Shown piece by piece: positions 1 to 8,404 of a stretch of DNA of 64,000 bases. Where the stretch lies: positions 16,348 through 80,347 of the forward strand of contig NZ_QLME01000013.1 in NCBI RefSeq assembly GCF_003259895.1, in the 5' to 3' direction. How positions within the stretch are numbered: position 1 is the first letter of the stretch; the number at the start of each line of letters is the position of its first letter. Under the pieces are notes generated by a model. That model was not told the origin of the DNA. It did no database searches and saw only the letters and a list, made by a program, of their open reading frames with translations. Source of the DNA: Halanaerobium saccharolyticum (GTDB lineage: Bacteria > Bacillota > Halanaerobiia > Halanaerobiales > Halanaerobiaceae). Position numbers and translations under genes: made by a program.

Positions 1-1125
1 GGAAAAACAACACTAACAGCAGCAATCACAAATGTGTTAGCAAACTATGGTGGAGCAGAAGTAAGAGCATTTGATACAATTGATAATGCCCCAGAAGAAA
101 AAGAAAGAGGAATCACAATTGCGACATCTCACGTAGAGTATGAAACAGAGTCAAGACACTATGCTCACGTAGACTGTCCTGGACACGCTGACTATGTAAA
201 GAATATGATTACAGGTGCAGCGCAGATGGATGGAGCAATCCTGGTAGTATCTGCAGCAGATGGACCAATGCCGCAGACAAGAGAACACATTCTTTTAGCA
301 AGACAGGTTGGTGTACCATCAATCGTAGTCTTTTTAAACAAAGCAGATATGGTAGACGACGAAGAGTTAATCGAACTTGTAGAAATGGAAGTAAGAGAAC
401 TCTTAGACGAATACGAATTCCCAGGGGACGATATTCCGGTAATAGTAGGATCAGCCCTTAAAGCTGCCGAAAACGGAGATCCAGAAGGAGAATGGGGTAA
501 AAAGATTATTGAGCTTATGGATGCAGTAGATAGCTATATTCCAGAGCCAGAAAGAGATACAGAAAAGCCATTCTTAATGCCTGTAGAGGATGTATTCTCA
601 ATAACAGGACGAGGAACAGTAGCAACAGGAAGAATCGAGAGAGGAACTCTACATCCATCAGATGAGGTAGAGGTTGTAGGAATCAAAGATACAACAACAA
701 CAGTAGTAACAGGAGTAGAAATGTTCCGTAAGATGTTAGACGAAGCAGTAGCAGGAGATAACATTGGAGCATTATTAAGAGGTGTAAAGAGAGAAGACAT
801 CGAAAGAGGTCAGGTACTGGCAAAGCCAGGAAGCATTACACCACACACAAAGTTCTACGCTGAGGTATATGTACTAAGTAAAGATGAGGGTGGAAGACAC
901 ACACCATTCTTTGATGGATATAGACCACAATTTTACTTCCGTACAACAGACGTAACAGGAGACATCAGTTTACCAGAAGGAGTAGATATGGTAATGCCTG
1001 GAGATAACATTGAGATGACAGGAGAGTTAATTACTCCAATAGCTATGGAAGAAGGACTACGTTTTGCAATCCGTGAAGGTGGTCACACAGTAGGAGCTGG
1101 AGTTGTAACTGAAATTATTGAGTAA
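1..1125 (+). CDS. tuf: Elongation factor Tu, first copy (5' truncated by window edge)
   Basis: EF-Tu is the GTPase that carries aminoacyl-tRNA to the ribosome. The reading frame is already open at base 1, at the codon matching Gly24 of the P-loop in the complete copy at 15354. The 374 residues present are identical to residues 24-397 of that copy. I found only three base differences, all silent (bases 3, 408 and 636 against 15425, 15830 and 16058). A strong terminator follows the stop. The codons favour A endings (GTA, ACA, CCA, GGA) more than neighbouring genes such as rpoB. The start codon lies outside the window. Confidence 0.98.
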   Translation, partial: GKTTLTAAITNVLANYGGAEVRAFDTIDNAPEEKERGITIATSHVEYETESRHYAHVDCPGHADYVKNMITGAAQMDGAILVVSAADGPMPQTREHILLARQVGVPSIVVFLNKADMVDDEELIELVEMEVRELLDEYEFPGDDIPVIVGSALKAAENGDPEGEWGKKIIELMDAVDSYIPEPERDTEKPFLMPVEDVFSITGRGTVATGRIERGTLHPSDEVEVVGIKDTTTTVVTGVEMFRKMLDEAVAGDNIGALLRGVKREDIERGQVLAKPGSITPHTKFYAEVYVLSKDEGGRHTPFFDGYRPQFYFRTTDVTGDISLPEGVDMVMPGDNIEMTGELITPIAMEEGLRFAIREGGHTVGAGVVTEIIE

Positions 1126-1174
1126 TTAGCTGCTTAACATTCTAAGTTATTAAAACTTAAATTTAATTCCATAG

Positions 1175-1207
1175 GCATGTGCAGAATGAACTGCACATGC
1201 TTTTTTT
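1175..1207 (+). terminator. Rho-independent terminator after first tuf
   Basis: A perfect 10-bp stem (GCATGTGCAG / CTGCACATGC) with a 6-base loop is followed by seven T. It ends the upstream tuf transcript before the rpmG promoter. Confidence 0.95.
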
Positions 1208-1217
1208 CTAAAAAACA

Positions 1218-1246
1218 TTGACATTGCACTTTAAATATGGTAAATT
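1218..1246 (+). promoter_or_regulatory. Promoter for rpmG-secE-nusG
   Basis: TTGACA at 1218-1223, a 17-base spacer, then TAAATT at 1241-1246. The -35 box is perfect and the -10 box matches 4 of 6. It lies just after the tuf terminator, so it should start the secE-nusG transcript. Confidence 0.8.
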
Positions 1247-1362
1247 AATTAAGGTTAAGAATCAGAAAAAAATAAAGTAAATTAGAGAGGTAATTTAAGT
1301 TATGATCTCTTTAAATATAATTTTTCAAGCAGGAACTGTTTGATTGAGGAGGTGGATTTACG

Positions 1363-1512
1363 GTGAGAGATATTATTACACTTGAATGTACAGAATGCAA
1401 AAACCGCAATTATTCTACCAAAAAAAATAAAAAGAATACTCGTGATAGGCTGGAATTGAAAAAATATTGTAAGTTTTGCAAGGAGCACACCCTCCATCGT
1501 GAAACAAAGTAG
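1363..1512 (+). CDS. rpmG: 50S ribosomal protein L33
   Basis: A 49-residue protein of the large ribosomal subunit. It starts at GTG 1363 behind a good ribosome binding site (GAGGAGGTGG) and ends at TAG. Two CxxC pairs, C9/C12 and C36/C39, make the zinc-binding (C+) form. Length is typical of L33. It sits directly before secE and nusG, as in many Firmicutes. Confidence 0.95.
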   Translation: MRDIITLECTECKNRNYSTKKNKKNTRDRLELKKYCKFCKEHTLHRETK

Positions 1513-1548
1513 AATCATTAATACTTTAGCTGAGGAAGTGATTTAAAG

Positions 1549-1752
1549 ATGGCAAAAGAACTAGGGTTTTTTGGTAAAATATCTAAATTTTTAAAATCAG
1601 TAAAGTCTGAATTAAAGAAAGTAAACTGGCCAAACAAAGAAGAAATTACATCAAATACACTAGTTGTAATTGTAACTGTAATTGCTTTAATATCATTTAT
1701 TGGTATCATAGATTTTGCGCTGGCTAATATAATTACTCCATTAATTTCGTAA
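1549..1752 (+). CDS. secE: Preprotein translocase subunit SecE
   Basis: A small membrane subunit that clamps SecY in the protein-export channel. The 67-residue protein has a basic amphipathic N-terminus with the SecE signature around KVNWP (residues 24-28) and one membrane segment at about 38-60. This is the single-TM form usual in Gram-positive bacteria. It lies between rpmG and nusG, the conserved order. Confidence 0.97.
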   Translation: MAKELGFFGKISKFLKSVKSELKKVNWPNKEEITSNTLVVIVTVIALISFIGIIDFALANIITPLIS

Positions 1753-1788
1753 TTGAGGAGGTGAGGATTCTCTAGAGAATCCTTAAAT

Positions 1789-2358
1789 ATGAGTGAAGAA
1801 AGCAAGTTAAACGAAGAGTTAGAAAAAGGAAAAGAAGATATACCCTGGTATGTAGTTCATACATATTCGGGACATGAAAGAAAAGTTAAGGCAAATCTTG
1901 AAAAAAGAATAGCCAGTACAGGTATGGAAGACAGTATTTTTAGAATTCTAGTTCCAACTGAAGAAAAAATAGAAAAGAAAAAAGGGAAAGATGAAGTAGT
2001 TAAAAAGCGGATTTTCCCCGGTTATATCTTATTACAGATGGATATGAATGATAAATCATGGTATGTTGTTAAAAATACGCCTGGTGTAATAGGTTTCGTC
2101 AGTGGTGGGACTAAGCCCCTCCCTGTTGAAAAAGCTGAAGTCGATGCTATTTTGAGCAGCATGGGAGAAAAAGCTAAAAAAGTTTCTGTTGATTTTGAGG
2201 TTGGAGATCAGGTGACTGTAAAAGATGGTCCATTTGAAGATTTTGATGGAGTAATCAAAGAGATTCATCCGGAACAGGGTAAGGCAAAAATTCTTGTTTC
2301 GATGTTTGGGAGAGAAACTCCAGTTGAATTGTCATTTGATCAATTTGATAAACACTAG
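1789..2358 (+). CDS. nusG: Transcription termination/antitermination factor NusG
   Basis: NusG binds RNA polymerase and controls pausing and termination and links it to the ribosome. The 189-residue protein has the NGN domain from about residue 18 (WYVVHTYSGHE) to 112 and a C-terminal KOW domain at about 137-165 (VGDQVTVKDGPF). An extra acidic/basic N-terminal tail of about 17 residues precedes the NGN domain. It is followed by rplK, as in most bacteria. Confidence 0.98.
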   Translation: MSEESKLNEELEKGKEDIPWYVVHTYSGHERKVKANLEKRIASTGMEDSIFRILVPTEEKIEKKKGKDEVVKKRIFPGYILLQMDMNDKSWYVVKNTPGVIGFVSGGTKPLPVEKAEVDAILSSMGEKAKKVSVDFEVGDQVTVKDGPFEDFDGVIKEIHPEQGKAKILVSMFGRETPVELSFDQFDKH

Positions 2359-2405
2359 TGAAGATTTTTAAATAGATAATCATTTTGAAGAAAGGGGTGT
2401 TTTAA

Positions 2406-2828
2406 ATGGCTAAACAGGTTATGACAGTTATTAAATTACAGATTCCTGGAGGACAGGCTAACCCTGCCCCACCAGTAGGTCCTGCACTGGGACAGCATGG
2501 TGTTAATATTATGGAGTTCTGTAAATCTTTTAATGCTAAAACTCAGGATAATCAGGGAACATTAATCCCGGTAGAAATTACAGTATATCAGGATCGTTCT
2601 TTTGATTTTATTACTAAAACTCCACCAGCTGCTGTATTATTAAAGCAGGCTGCAGGAATTGATACTGCTTCTGGAGAACCTAATATAGATAAGGTTGCTA
2701 CAGTTAGCAAAGATGCTGTACAGAAGATTGCAGAAACTAAAATGCAGGATTTAAATGCTGGTAGTATGGAAGCTGCAATGAGTATGATCGAAGGTACTGC
2801 AAGAAGTATGGGAATTCTGGTAGAGTAA
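2406..2828 (+). CDS. rplK: 50S ribosomal protein L11
   Basis: L11 forms the GTPase-associated centre with 23S rRNA. The 140-residue length is standard. The N-terminal part carries the proline-rich [20 protein letters not shown] signature, and the C-terminal rRNA-binding domain is complete. It starts at ATG 2406 after AAAGGGGTG. Confidence 0.98.
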   Translation: MAKQVMTVIKLQIPGGQANPAPPVGPALGQHGVNIMEFCKSFNAKTQDNQGTLIPVEITVYQDRSFDFITKTPPAAVLLKQAAGIDTASGEPNIDKVATVSKDAVQKIAETKMQDLNAGSMEAAMSMIEGTARSMGILVE

Positions 2829-2880
2829 ATTAAATAGACATAATTCTATTTGATTAGAAGCTTAAAAATAAGTGTTATTG

Positions 2881-2925
2881 ATAGACGTAATTCAGTGGGA
2901 GGAAAGATTCCGCTAATACCACAAA
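2881..2925 (+). promoter_or_regulatory. Putative L1-binding autoregulatory leader upstream of rplA
   Basis: The 109-base gap between rplK and rplA holds a hairpin: GTGG (2895-2898) pairs CCAC (2919-2922), an asymmetric internal loop follows, and GGAA (2901-2904) pairs TTCC (2908-2911). A short stem, asymmetric loop and stem just upstream of rplA is how L1 target sites on mRNA look, mimicking its 23S rRNA site. It sits right before the ribosome binding site, so bound L1 could block translation. Inferred from position and shape. Confidence 0.55.
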
Positions 2926-2937
2926 GGAGGAATAATA

Positions 2938-3642
2938 ATGGCAAAAAGCAGACGTTATGCAGAAACTGTAGAAAAATATGATCGGGAAAAATTATTTGAT
3001 CCCAAAGAAGCTTTTGGATTAGTTAAAGAACTTGCAACTGCAAACTTTGATGAAACAATCGAGCTTTCAGCAAGACTGGGAGTAGATCCCAAACATGCTG
3101 ATCAAAATATTAGAGGGACTGTTGTTTTACCGGAAGGTACAGGTCAGGAAGTTACTTTAATTGTATTTGCTAAAGGTGAAAAAGCCAAAGAAGCTGAGGA
3201 AGCCGGAGCAGATTTTGTCGGTGGTGAAGAACTGGCAGAAAAAATTGAGGGTGGCTGGTTAGATTTTGATTTAGCTATTGCTACACCTGATATGATGAGT
3301 GTTGTTGGCCGCCTGGGTAGAGTTTTAGGACCAAAGGGTTTAATGCCTAATCCTAAAGCGGGTACTGTAACTTTTGAATTAGAAAAGGCAGTAGCTGAGT
3401 TTAAAGCAGGTAAGCTGGAATATCGTGTTGATAAGACTGGTATTGTTCATTTACCAATTGGTAAAGCTTCTTTTACTAAAGAAGAGCTTTTGAACAATTA
3501 TCATAAAATCATGGATACTCTTGCAAAAGAACGTCCAGCAGCATCTAAGGGTAAATTCTTTAGATCTTTAGCTATCTCACCAACAATGGGTCCTGGAGTT
3601 AAAGTTGATCCAGCAGCTACAATGGAATTTATTGGTCGCTAA
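2938..3642 (+). CDS. rplA: 50S ribosomal protein L1
   Basis: L1 builds the mobile stalk next to the E site. The 234-residue protein has the usual length and the L1 signature region ([20 protein letters not shown], about residues 126-145). It starts at ATG 2938 behind AAAGGAGG. In many bacteria L1 represses its own operon, which fits the hairpin in the upstream gap. Confidence 0.98.
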   Translation: MAKSRRYAETVEKYDREKLFDPKEAFGLVKELATANFDETIELSARLGVDPKHADQNIRGTVVLPEGTGQEVTLIVFAKGEKAKEAEEAGADFVGGEELAEKIEGGWLDFDLAIATPDMMSVVGRLGRVLGPKGLMPNPKAGTVTFELEKAVAEFKAGKLEYRVDKTGIVHLPIGKASFTKEELLNNYHKIMDTLAKERPAASKGKFFRSLAISPTMGPGVKVDPAATMEFIGR

Positions 3643-3649
3643 AAAAAGT

Positions 3650-3678
3650 TTGACCTGTTAAGTTTTTTGTGTTATATT
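3650..3678 (+). promoter_or_regulatory. Promoter for rplJ-rplL
   Basis: TTGACC at 3650-3655, a 17-base spacer and TATATT at 3673-3678, starting 8 bases after the rplA stop. Transcription would start just before the L10 leader. Confidence 0.8.
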
Positions 3679-3687
3679 TATTTAGAC

Positions 3688-3806
3688 AAGAAAATAACCT
3701 TACCGAAGACAGCAGGGGCGCAATGCTTAAATTTTCCTGCCGAGGGCAACTTTCTGCAAATGTAATTTTGCATTTATACCTCCTGACTGTCTACAGGAGG
3801 TTTTTT
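3688..3806 (+). ncRNA. Ribosomal protein L10 leader RNA
   Basis: The leader carries the conserved bases CCGAAGACAGCAGG and, downstream, CCTGCCGAGG, which pair as the core of the L10 leader family found upstream of rplJ. It ends in a terminator hairpin (CCTCCTG 3779-3785 / CAGGAGG 3794-3800, then six T). L10 or the L10-L12 complex is known to bind such leaders. The terminator suggests control by attenuation. Confidence 0.9.
3779..3806 (+). terminator. Attenuator terminator in rplJ leader
   Basis: A 7-bp stem CCTCCTG/CAGGAGG with an 8-base loop and TTTTTT. It lies within the L10 leader and 51 bases before the rplJ start, so it would stop transcripts before the structural genes. Confidence 0.9.
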
Positions 3807-3857
3807 CAATTTAGAAAAGATTTATTGTGGAGCTCATATTTTGAGGGGGGTGAAAAT

Positions 3858-4373
3858 GTGGCAAGACCAGAAAAAGAAGCGGTTGTTAAAGAACTTACTG
3901 GTAAATTTAGTAGTGCAAAATCACTTGTAATTACTGATTATCTGGGATTAAATGTTGCCGAAATGACAGAATTAAGAAGCAAGTTAAGAGATGCGGGAGT
4001 AGAATTTAAAGTTGTAAAAAATACTCTGGCTACTATTGCTGCTAATGATGTTGAAATGGAAGAAATGACAGAATATTTTTCAGGACCTACAGCTATTGCA
4101 TTTGGTGAAGATGACGCTGTTTCTCCTGCAAAAATTTTAGTTGAATTTGCTAAAGATCATGAAGTTTTAGAAATTAAAGCTGGTCTTTTAAATGGTGAAA
4201 TTATTAGTAAAGAGAAAGTGGAATCTCTGGCAGAAATTCCATCCAGAGAAGAATTACTTGCGAAAGCTTTTGCAAGTATGAAAGCACCCCTATCTGGATT
4301 GGTCAATGTACTGCAGGGTAATATTCGCGGCTTAGTACAGGTATTAAATCAAATCAAAGAAGAGAAAGCTTAA
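3858..4373 (+). CDS. rplJ: 50S ribosomal protein L10
   Basis: L10 anchors the L12 dimers on the ribosomal stalk. I place the start at GTG 3858, behind GAGGGGGG, giving 171 residues beginning VARPEKEAV. The frame stays open upstream to 3669, but that extension runs through the L10 leader RNA and terminator and is not part of the protein. The C-terminal helix (residues about 135-171) is the L12-binding spine. Confidence 0.96.
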   Translation: MARPEKEAVVKELTGKFSSAKSLVITDYLGLNVAEMTELRSKLRDAGVEFKVVKNTLATIAANDVEMEEMTEYFSGPTAIAFGEDDAVSPAKILVEFAKDHEVLEIKAGLLNGEIISKEKVESLAEIPSREELLAKAFASMKAPLSGLVNVLQGNIRGLVQVLNQIKEEKA

Positions 4374-4395
4374 AAAAATAAGGAGGATTATTATA

Positions 4396-4761
4396 ATGAA
4401 TAAAGAGGAAATTATTAGTGCAATTGAGGAAATGAGTGTTTTAGAATTATCTGAACTGGTTGAAGAATTAGAAGAAAAGTTTGGTGTAAGTGCAGCTGCA
4501 CCTGTTGCTGTAGCTGGTGGAGCAGCTGGTGGCGCTGAAGAAGAAGAAAAATCCGAATTTGATGTTTTCTTAGCTGAGGTTGGCGGCAAGAAAATTAAAG
4601 TTATCAAAGCCGTTCGTGAATTAACAGGTTTAGGTTTAAAAGAAGCTAAGGCTGTTGTTGATGACGCTCCTGGTAATGTTAAAGAAGCTCTAAGCAAAGA
4701 AGATGCAGAAGAAATGAAAGAAAAGTTAGAAGAAGCTGGAGCAACTGTAGAACTTAAGTAA
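4396..4761 (+). CDS. rplL: 50S ribosomal protein L7/L12
   Basis: L7/L12 is the flexible stalk protein that recruits translation factors. The 121-residue protein has the N-terminal dimerisation helices, an Ala/Gly-rich hinge (about residues 33-50) and the C-terminal factor-binding domain with the [13 protein letters not shown] motif. A good AAGGAGG site precedes ATG 4396. A strong terminator follows. Confidence 0.98.
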   Translation: MNKEEIISAIEEMSVLELSELVEELEEKFGVSAAAPVAVAGGAAGGAEEEEKSEFDVFLAEVGGKKIKVIKAVRELTGLGLKEAKAVVDDAPGNVKEALSKEDAEEMKEKLEEAGATVELK

Positions 4762-4787
4762 TCCAGTCTTAATATAGCAATTATGAT

Positions 4788-4831
4788 AATAGTCCTGCTG
4801 TATAAATTTATATACAGTGGGACTATTTTTT
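4788..4831 (+). terminator. Terminator after rplL
   Basis: Long interrupted stem: ATAGTCC (4789-4795) with GGACTAT (4820-4826), and CTGTATA (4798-4804) with TATACAG (4811-4817), then a T-run. It ends the rplJ-rplL unit. Confidence 0.9.
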
Positions 4832-5007
4832 CATCATAAAGTATGGAATTCTCTCTTTTATATACATTTATTGATTATTTTCATTATTTATATAAAAAAA
4901 TACTTTTATGGTATAGTTTAGTTTTTAATATTATAAATTCTTGTATTAATCATGAAGGTAATGAGTAATGTAAAAAGATTGTAAATGAGAGAATTTCATT
5001 TAAAATC
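4832..5007 (+). other. AT-rich intergenic stretch upstream of rpoB promoter, no gene seen
   Basis: Very AT-rich DNA between the rplL terminator and the rpoB promoter. I see no open frame with a ribosome binding site. ATTCTCTC near 4850 and GAGAGAAT near 4988 are inverted copies of each other. The A/T tracts directly upstream of the promoter could act as an UP element. Confidence 0.5.
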
Positions 5008-5010
5008 CTC

Positions 5011-5039
5011 TTGACAAGAGAATTTTCCTGTGCTATCAT
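5011..5039 (+). promoter_or_regulatory. Promoter for rpoB-rpoC
   Basis: TTGACA at 5011-5016, a 17-base spacer and TATCAT at 5034-5039. The -35 box sits in a palindrome, CTCTTG-A-CAAGAG (5008-5020). About 75 bases of leader precede the gene. Confidence 0.85.
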
Positions 5040-5123
5040 TATTAGATGTCTATAAGGTAAATAAGAATATGATTATTATGGGACAGTTTCAGCTAATTAT
5101 TAGAATTTCCTGGGGGTGCAATG

Positions 5124-8100
5124 ATGTCAACGGCAAGGGAAAGACGAAGTTTTAGTAAAATTGATGACGCGATGGACTTGCCAGATTTGATTTATACACA
5201 ATTAAACTCTTATCAATGGTTTTTAGAAGAGGGATTGCATGAGGTTTTTAACGAAATTTCTCCAATCGAAGATTTTTCTGAAAATCTGGTACTAGAATTT
5301 GTAGATTATTATTTAGAAGATCCTGAATATACTGTGCAGGAATGCAGAGATAGAGATGACACTTATTCGGCTTCTTTGCAGGTTAAGGTACGTTTAATTA
5401 ACAAAGAAACTGGTGAGGTCAAAGAGCAGGAAGTATTTATGGGTGATTTTCCACTAATGACTGATAAGGCGACATTTATTATTAATGGTGCCGAAAGAGT
5501 TGTTGTTAATCAGCTGGTTAGATCATCTGGTGTTTATTTTAGTGATGAAAGAACAAAAGATGGGCGCCGTTTAATTACAGGTAGTATTATACCTAATCGT
5601 GGTGCCTGGATAGAATTTGAATATGACAAAAAGAGAATAATATCTGTGAGAGTTGATAGAACAAGAAAGCTTCCATCAACTGTTTTGCTGCGCGCACTTG
5701 GTTTTGGTACAGATGCAGAAATCACTGATGAGTTTGGTGACTCAGAAGTACTGCATGATACTCTGGAAAGAGATAGTACAGAATCAAAAGAGGAAGCATT
5801 AATAGAATTATATAAGCGCCTTCGTCCGGGGGAACCACCGACAGTAGAAAGTGCTACTAATCTTTTAGATTCATTATTTTTTGATCATAAAAGATATGAT
5901 ATGGCAGCAGTTGGACGCTATAAATTAAATAAAAAGTTAGAGTTAGATGTTGATAAAGATCGTAAATATCTGCATATTGATGATATTGCAGCAACAGTAA
6001 AATATATGATTAAACTGGTTTATAATGATCCAGAAGCCTACATTGATGATATTGATCATCTGGGTAACCGCCGCTTGAAAACTGTAGGTGAATTATTACA
6101 GAATCAGTTTAGAATTGGACTTTCCAGAATGGAAAGAGTTGTTAGAGAGAGAATGACTATCCAGGATGTAGATGTAGTTACTCCACAGGCTTTAATTAAT
6201 ACGAGACCTGTTGTAGCTTCCATCCAGGAATTCTTTGGTAGTTCTCAGCTTTCTCAGTTTATGGATCAGACAAATCCAATGTCAGAGTTAACTCATAAAA
6301 GAAGATTATCTGCATTAGGACCTGGTGGTTTAAGTAGAGAAAGAGCTGGTTTTGATGTGCGTGATGTTCATCACTCTCATTATGGCCGTATCTGTCCTAT
6401 TGAAACTCCAGAAGGACCAAATATTGGTCTGATTGGTACAATGGGAACTTATGCTAAAACAAATGAGTTTGGGTTTTTGATGACTCCTTATCGAAGGGTG
6501 GTTGACTCACAGGTTACAGACGATATTGATTATTTAACTGCTGATGAGGAAGATAAACATATAATTGCTCAGGCAAATGCTGAGATTGATGAAGAAGGTA
6601 ACTTTACTAGTGAATTTGTAATTGCCCGTAAGAGAGGCGATATTCTGGAGGTTCATCCAGAAGATTTAGATTATATGGATGTATCAACCAAGCAGATGGT
6701 TGGTGTATCTGCAGCGATGATTCCTTTCTTAGAAAATGATGATGCTAACCGGGCTTTAATGGGAGCCAACATGCAGCGTCAGGCTGTTCCGCTGATGATA
6801 ACTGATGCGCCAATGGTAGCTACCGGTATGGAATATAAGGCAGCTAAAGATTCCGGTGCAGTTATTGTTGCCGAAAAAGATGGTAAAGTTGTCAGTGTTA
6901 CTTCTCAAAAGATAATGGTTAAAAATGATGACGGTTTAATTGACAGTTATAAACTAATGAAATATAAAAGATCCAATCAGGGTAGCTGTATGAATCAGAA
7001 GCCGATTGTTGCTAAAGGTGATGAGATTGAAGCAGGAGATATTATTGCTGATGGTCCTTCAACCGAGAAAGGCGAAATGGCTCTGGGTCGTAACTCTTTA
7101 ATTGCTTTTATGCCCTGGGAAGGATATAACTATGAGGATGCTATTTTGATCAGTGAGAATCTGGTTAAAGAAGATGCATTCACAACAATTCATATAGAAG
7201 AACATGAAGCAGAGGCCAGAGATACAAAACTTGGTCCTGAAGAAATTACTCGTGATATTCCAAATGTAGGAGAAAGCTCACTCAAAAATCTGGATGAACG
7301 CGGAATTATTCGTGTTGGGGCAGAGGTTGAAGAAGGAGATATCTTAGTTGGTAAAGTGACTCCAAAGGGAGAAACTGAATTGTCAGCTGAAGAAAGACTC
7401 TTAAGAGCTATTTTTGGTGAAAAAGCACGAGAAGTAAGAGATACATCTCTTAAAGTTCCTCATGGAGAAGTAGGTATTGTAGTAGATGTTAAAGTCTTTT
7501 CTCGAGAACAGGGAGATGACCTGAAGCCCGGCGTTAACCGTCTGGTTAGAGTTTATGTTGCTACTAAAAGAAAGATTTCCGTTGGAGATAAGCTTGCCGG
7601 TCGTCATGGTAATAAAGGTGTTATTTCCAGAATTTTACCGGAAGAAGATATGCCTTTCTTACCTAATGGTGAACCTGTAGAGGTTGTACTTAATCCACTG
7701 GGTGTACCATCACGGATGAACATCGGACAGGTATTGGAGACTCACCTTGGTATGGCTGCCAGAGCACTGGGGATTTATACAGAAACACCAGTCTTTAATG
7801 GTGCTTTAGAGGAAGAAGTTGAAGATGTACTGGAAGAAGCAGGACTTAACAGAGATGGTAAAACAGTTCTTTATGATGGTAGAACTGGAGAGAGATTTGA
7901 AGAAAGAGTTACGGTTGGAGTTATGTATATTTTAAAACTTCACCATTTGGTTGATGATAAATTGCATGCTCGTTCAACAGGGCCTTATTCTCTTGTTACA
8001 CAGCAGCCGCTGGGAGGTAAAGCTCAGTTTGGTGGCCAGCGATTTGGTGAGATGGAAGTTTGGGCACTCGAGGCTTATGGTGCTGCTTACACCTTACAGG

Positions 8101-8378
8101 AAATGCTGACAGTTAAATCTGATGATGTTGTAGGAAGAGTTAAAGCCTATGAAGCTATAGTTAAAGGTGAAAATGTTCCTGATCCTGGTATTCCAGAATC
8201 ATTTAAAGTATTGATTAAAGAGATGCAGAGTCTTGGACTTGATGCAAGAATCTTTACTTCTGATGAAGAGGAATTACAGGTTGCTGAAAATGAGGATGAA
8301 ATGATGGAAACAGCACAAAAACTTGGTTTAGATACAGACTTAAAATTAAGTCGTGATAATGATAATGATGACGAATAA
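5124..8378 (+). CDS. rpoB: DNA-directed RNA polymerase subunit beta
   Basis: The beta subunit forms half of the polymerase active-site cleft. It is 1084 residues from ATG 5124, or 1085 from ATG 5121; the second ATG is better spaced from GGGGGTG (5112-5118). The rifampicin region ([16 protein letters not shown] to LSALGPGG, about residues 370-403) has the drug-sensitive residues of E. coli. The active-site motif GRHGNKG lies near residue 825. It is shorter than the roughly 1190 residues of Bacillus RpoB, mainly lacking a C-terminal extension. Confidence 0.98.
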   Translation: MSTARERRSFSKIDDAMDLPDLIYTQLNSYQWFLEEGLHEVFNEISPIEDFSENLVLEFVDYYLEDPEYTVQECRDRDDTYSASLQVKVRLINKETGEVKEQEVFMGDFPLMTDKATFIINGAERVVVNQLVRSSGVYFSDERTKDGRRLITGSIIPNRGAWIEFEYDKKRIISVRVDRTRKLPSTVLLRALGFGTDAEITDEFGDSEVLHDTLERDSTESKEEALIELYKRLRPGEPPTVESATNLLDSLFFDHKRYDMAAVGRYKLNKKLELDVDKDRKYLHIDDIAATVKYMIKLVYNDPEAYIDDIDHLGNRRLKTVGELLQNQFRIGLSRMERVVRERMTIQDVDVVTPQALINTRPVVASIQEFFGSSQLSQFMDQTNPMSELTHKRRLSALGPGGLSRERAGFDVRDVHHSHYGRICPIETPEGPNIGLIGTMGTYAKTNEFGFLMTPYRRVVDSQVTDDIDYLTADEEDKHIIAQANAEIDEEGNFTSEFVIARKRGDILEVHPEDLDYMDVSTKQMVGVSAAMIPFLENDDANRALMGANMQRQAVPLMITDAPMVATGMEYKAAKDSGAVIVAEKDGKVVSVTSQKIMVKNDDGLIDSYKLMKYKRSNQGSCMNQKPIVAKGDEIEAGDIIADGPSTEKGEMALGRNSLIAFMPWEGYNYEDAILISENLVKEDAFTTIHIEEHEAEARDTKLGPEEITRDIPNVGESSLKNLDERGIIRVGAEVEEGDILVGKVTPKGETELSAEERLLRAIFGEKAREVRDTSLKVPHGEVGIVVDVKVFSREQGDDLKPGVNRLVRVYVATKRKISVGDKLAGRHGNKGVISRILPEEDMPFLPNGEPVEVVLNPLGVPSRMNIGQVLETHLGMAARALGIYTETPVFNGALEEEVEDVLEEAGLNRDGKTVLYDGRTGERFEERVTVGVMYILKLHHLVDDKLHARSTGPYSLVTQQPLGGKAQFGGQRFGEMEVWALEAYGAAYTLQEMLTVKSDDVVGRVKAYEAIVKGENVPDPGIPESFKVLIKEMQSLGLDARIFTSDEEELQVAENEDEMMETAQKLGLDTDLKLSRDNDNDDE

Positions 8379-8404
8379 TTCCAATATAGAAAGGGGAGAG
8401 ACCC

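Noticed and set aside
1300-1518. Minus-strand frame of 72 codons opposite rpmG.
   Set aside because: It covers the rpmG coding region, which has clear CxxC pairs and a ribosome binding site on the plus strand.
3669-3857. Upstream extension of the rplJ frame (63 extra codons).
   Set aside because: It runs through the promoter, the L10 leader RNA and its terminator; GTG 3858 has the ribosome binding site and gives the normal length.
4344-4697. Long minus-strand frame opposite rplL.
   Set aside because: Ser/Ala-rich mirror of a biased coding sequence with no ribosome binding site; same for the other minus-strand frames under ribosomal genes and fusA.
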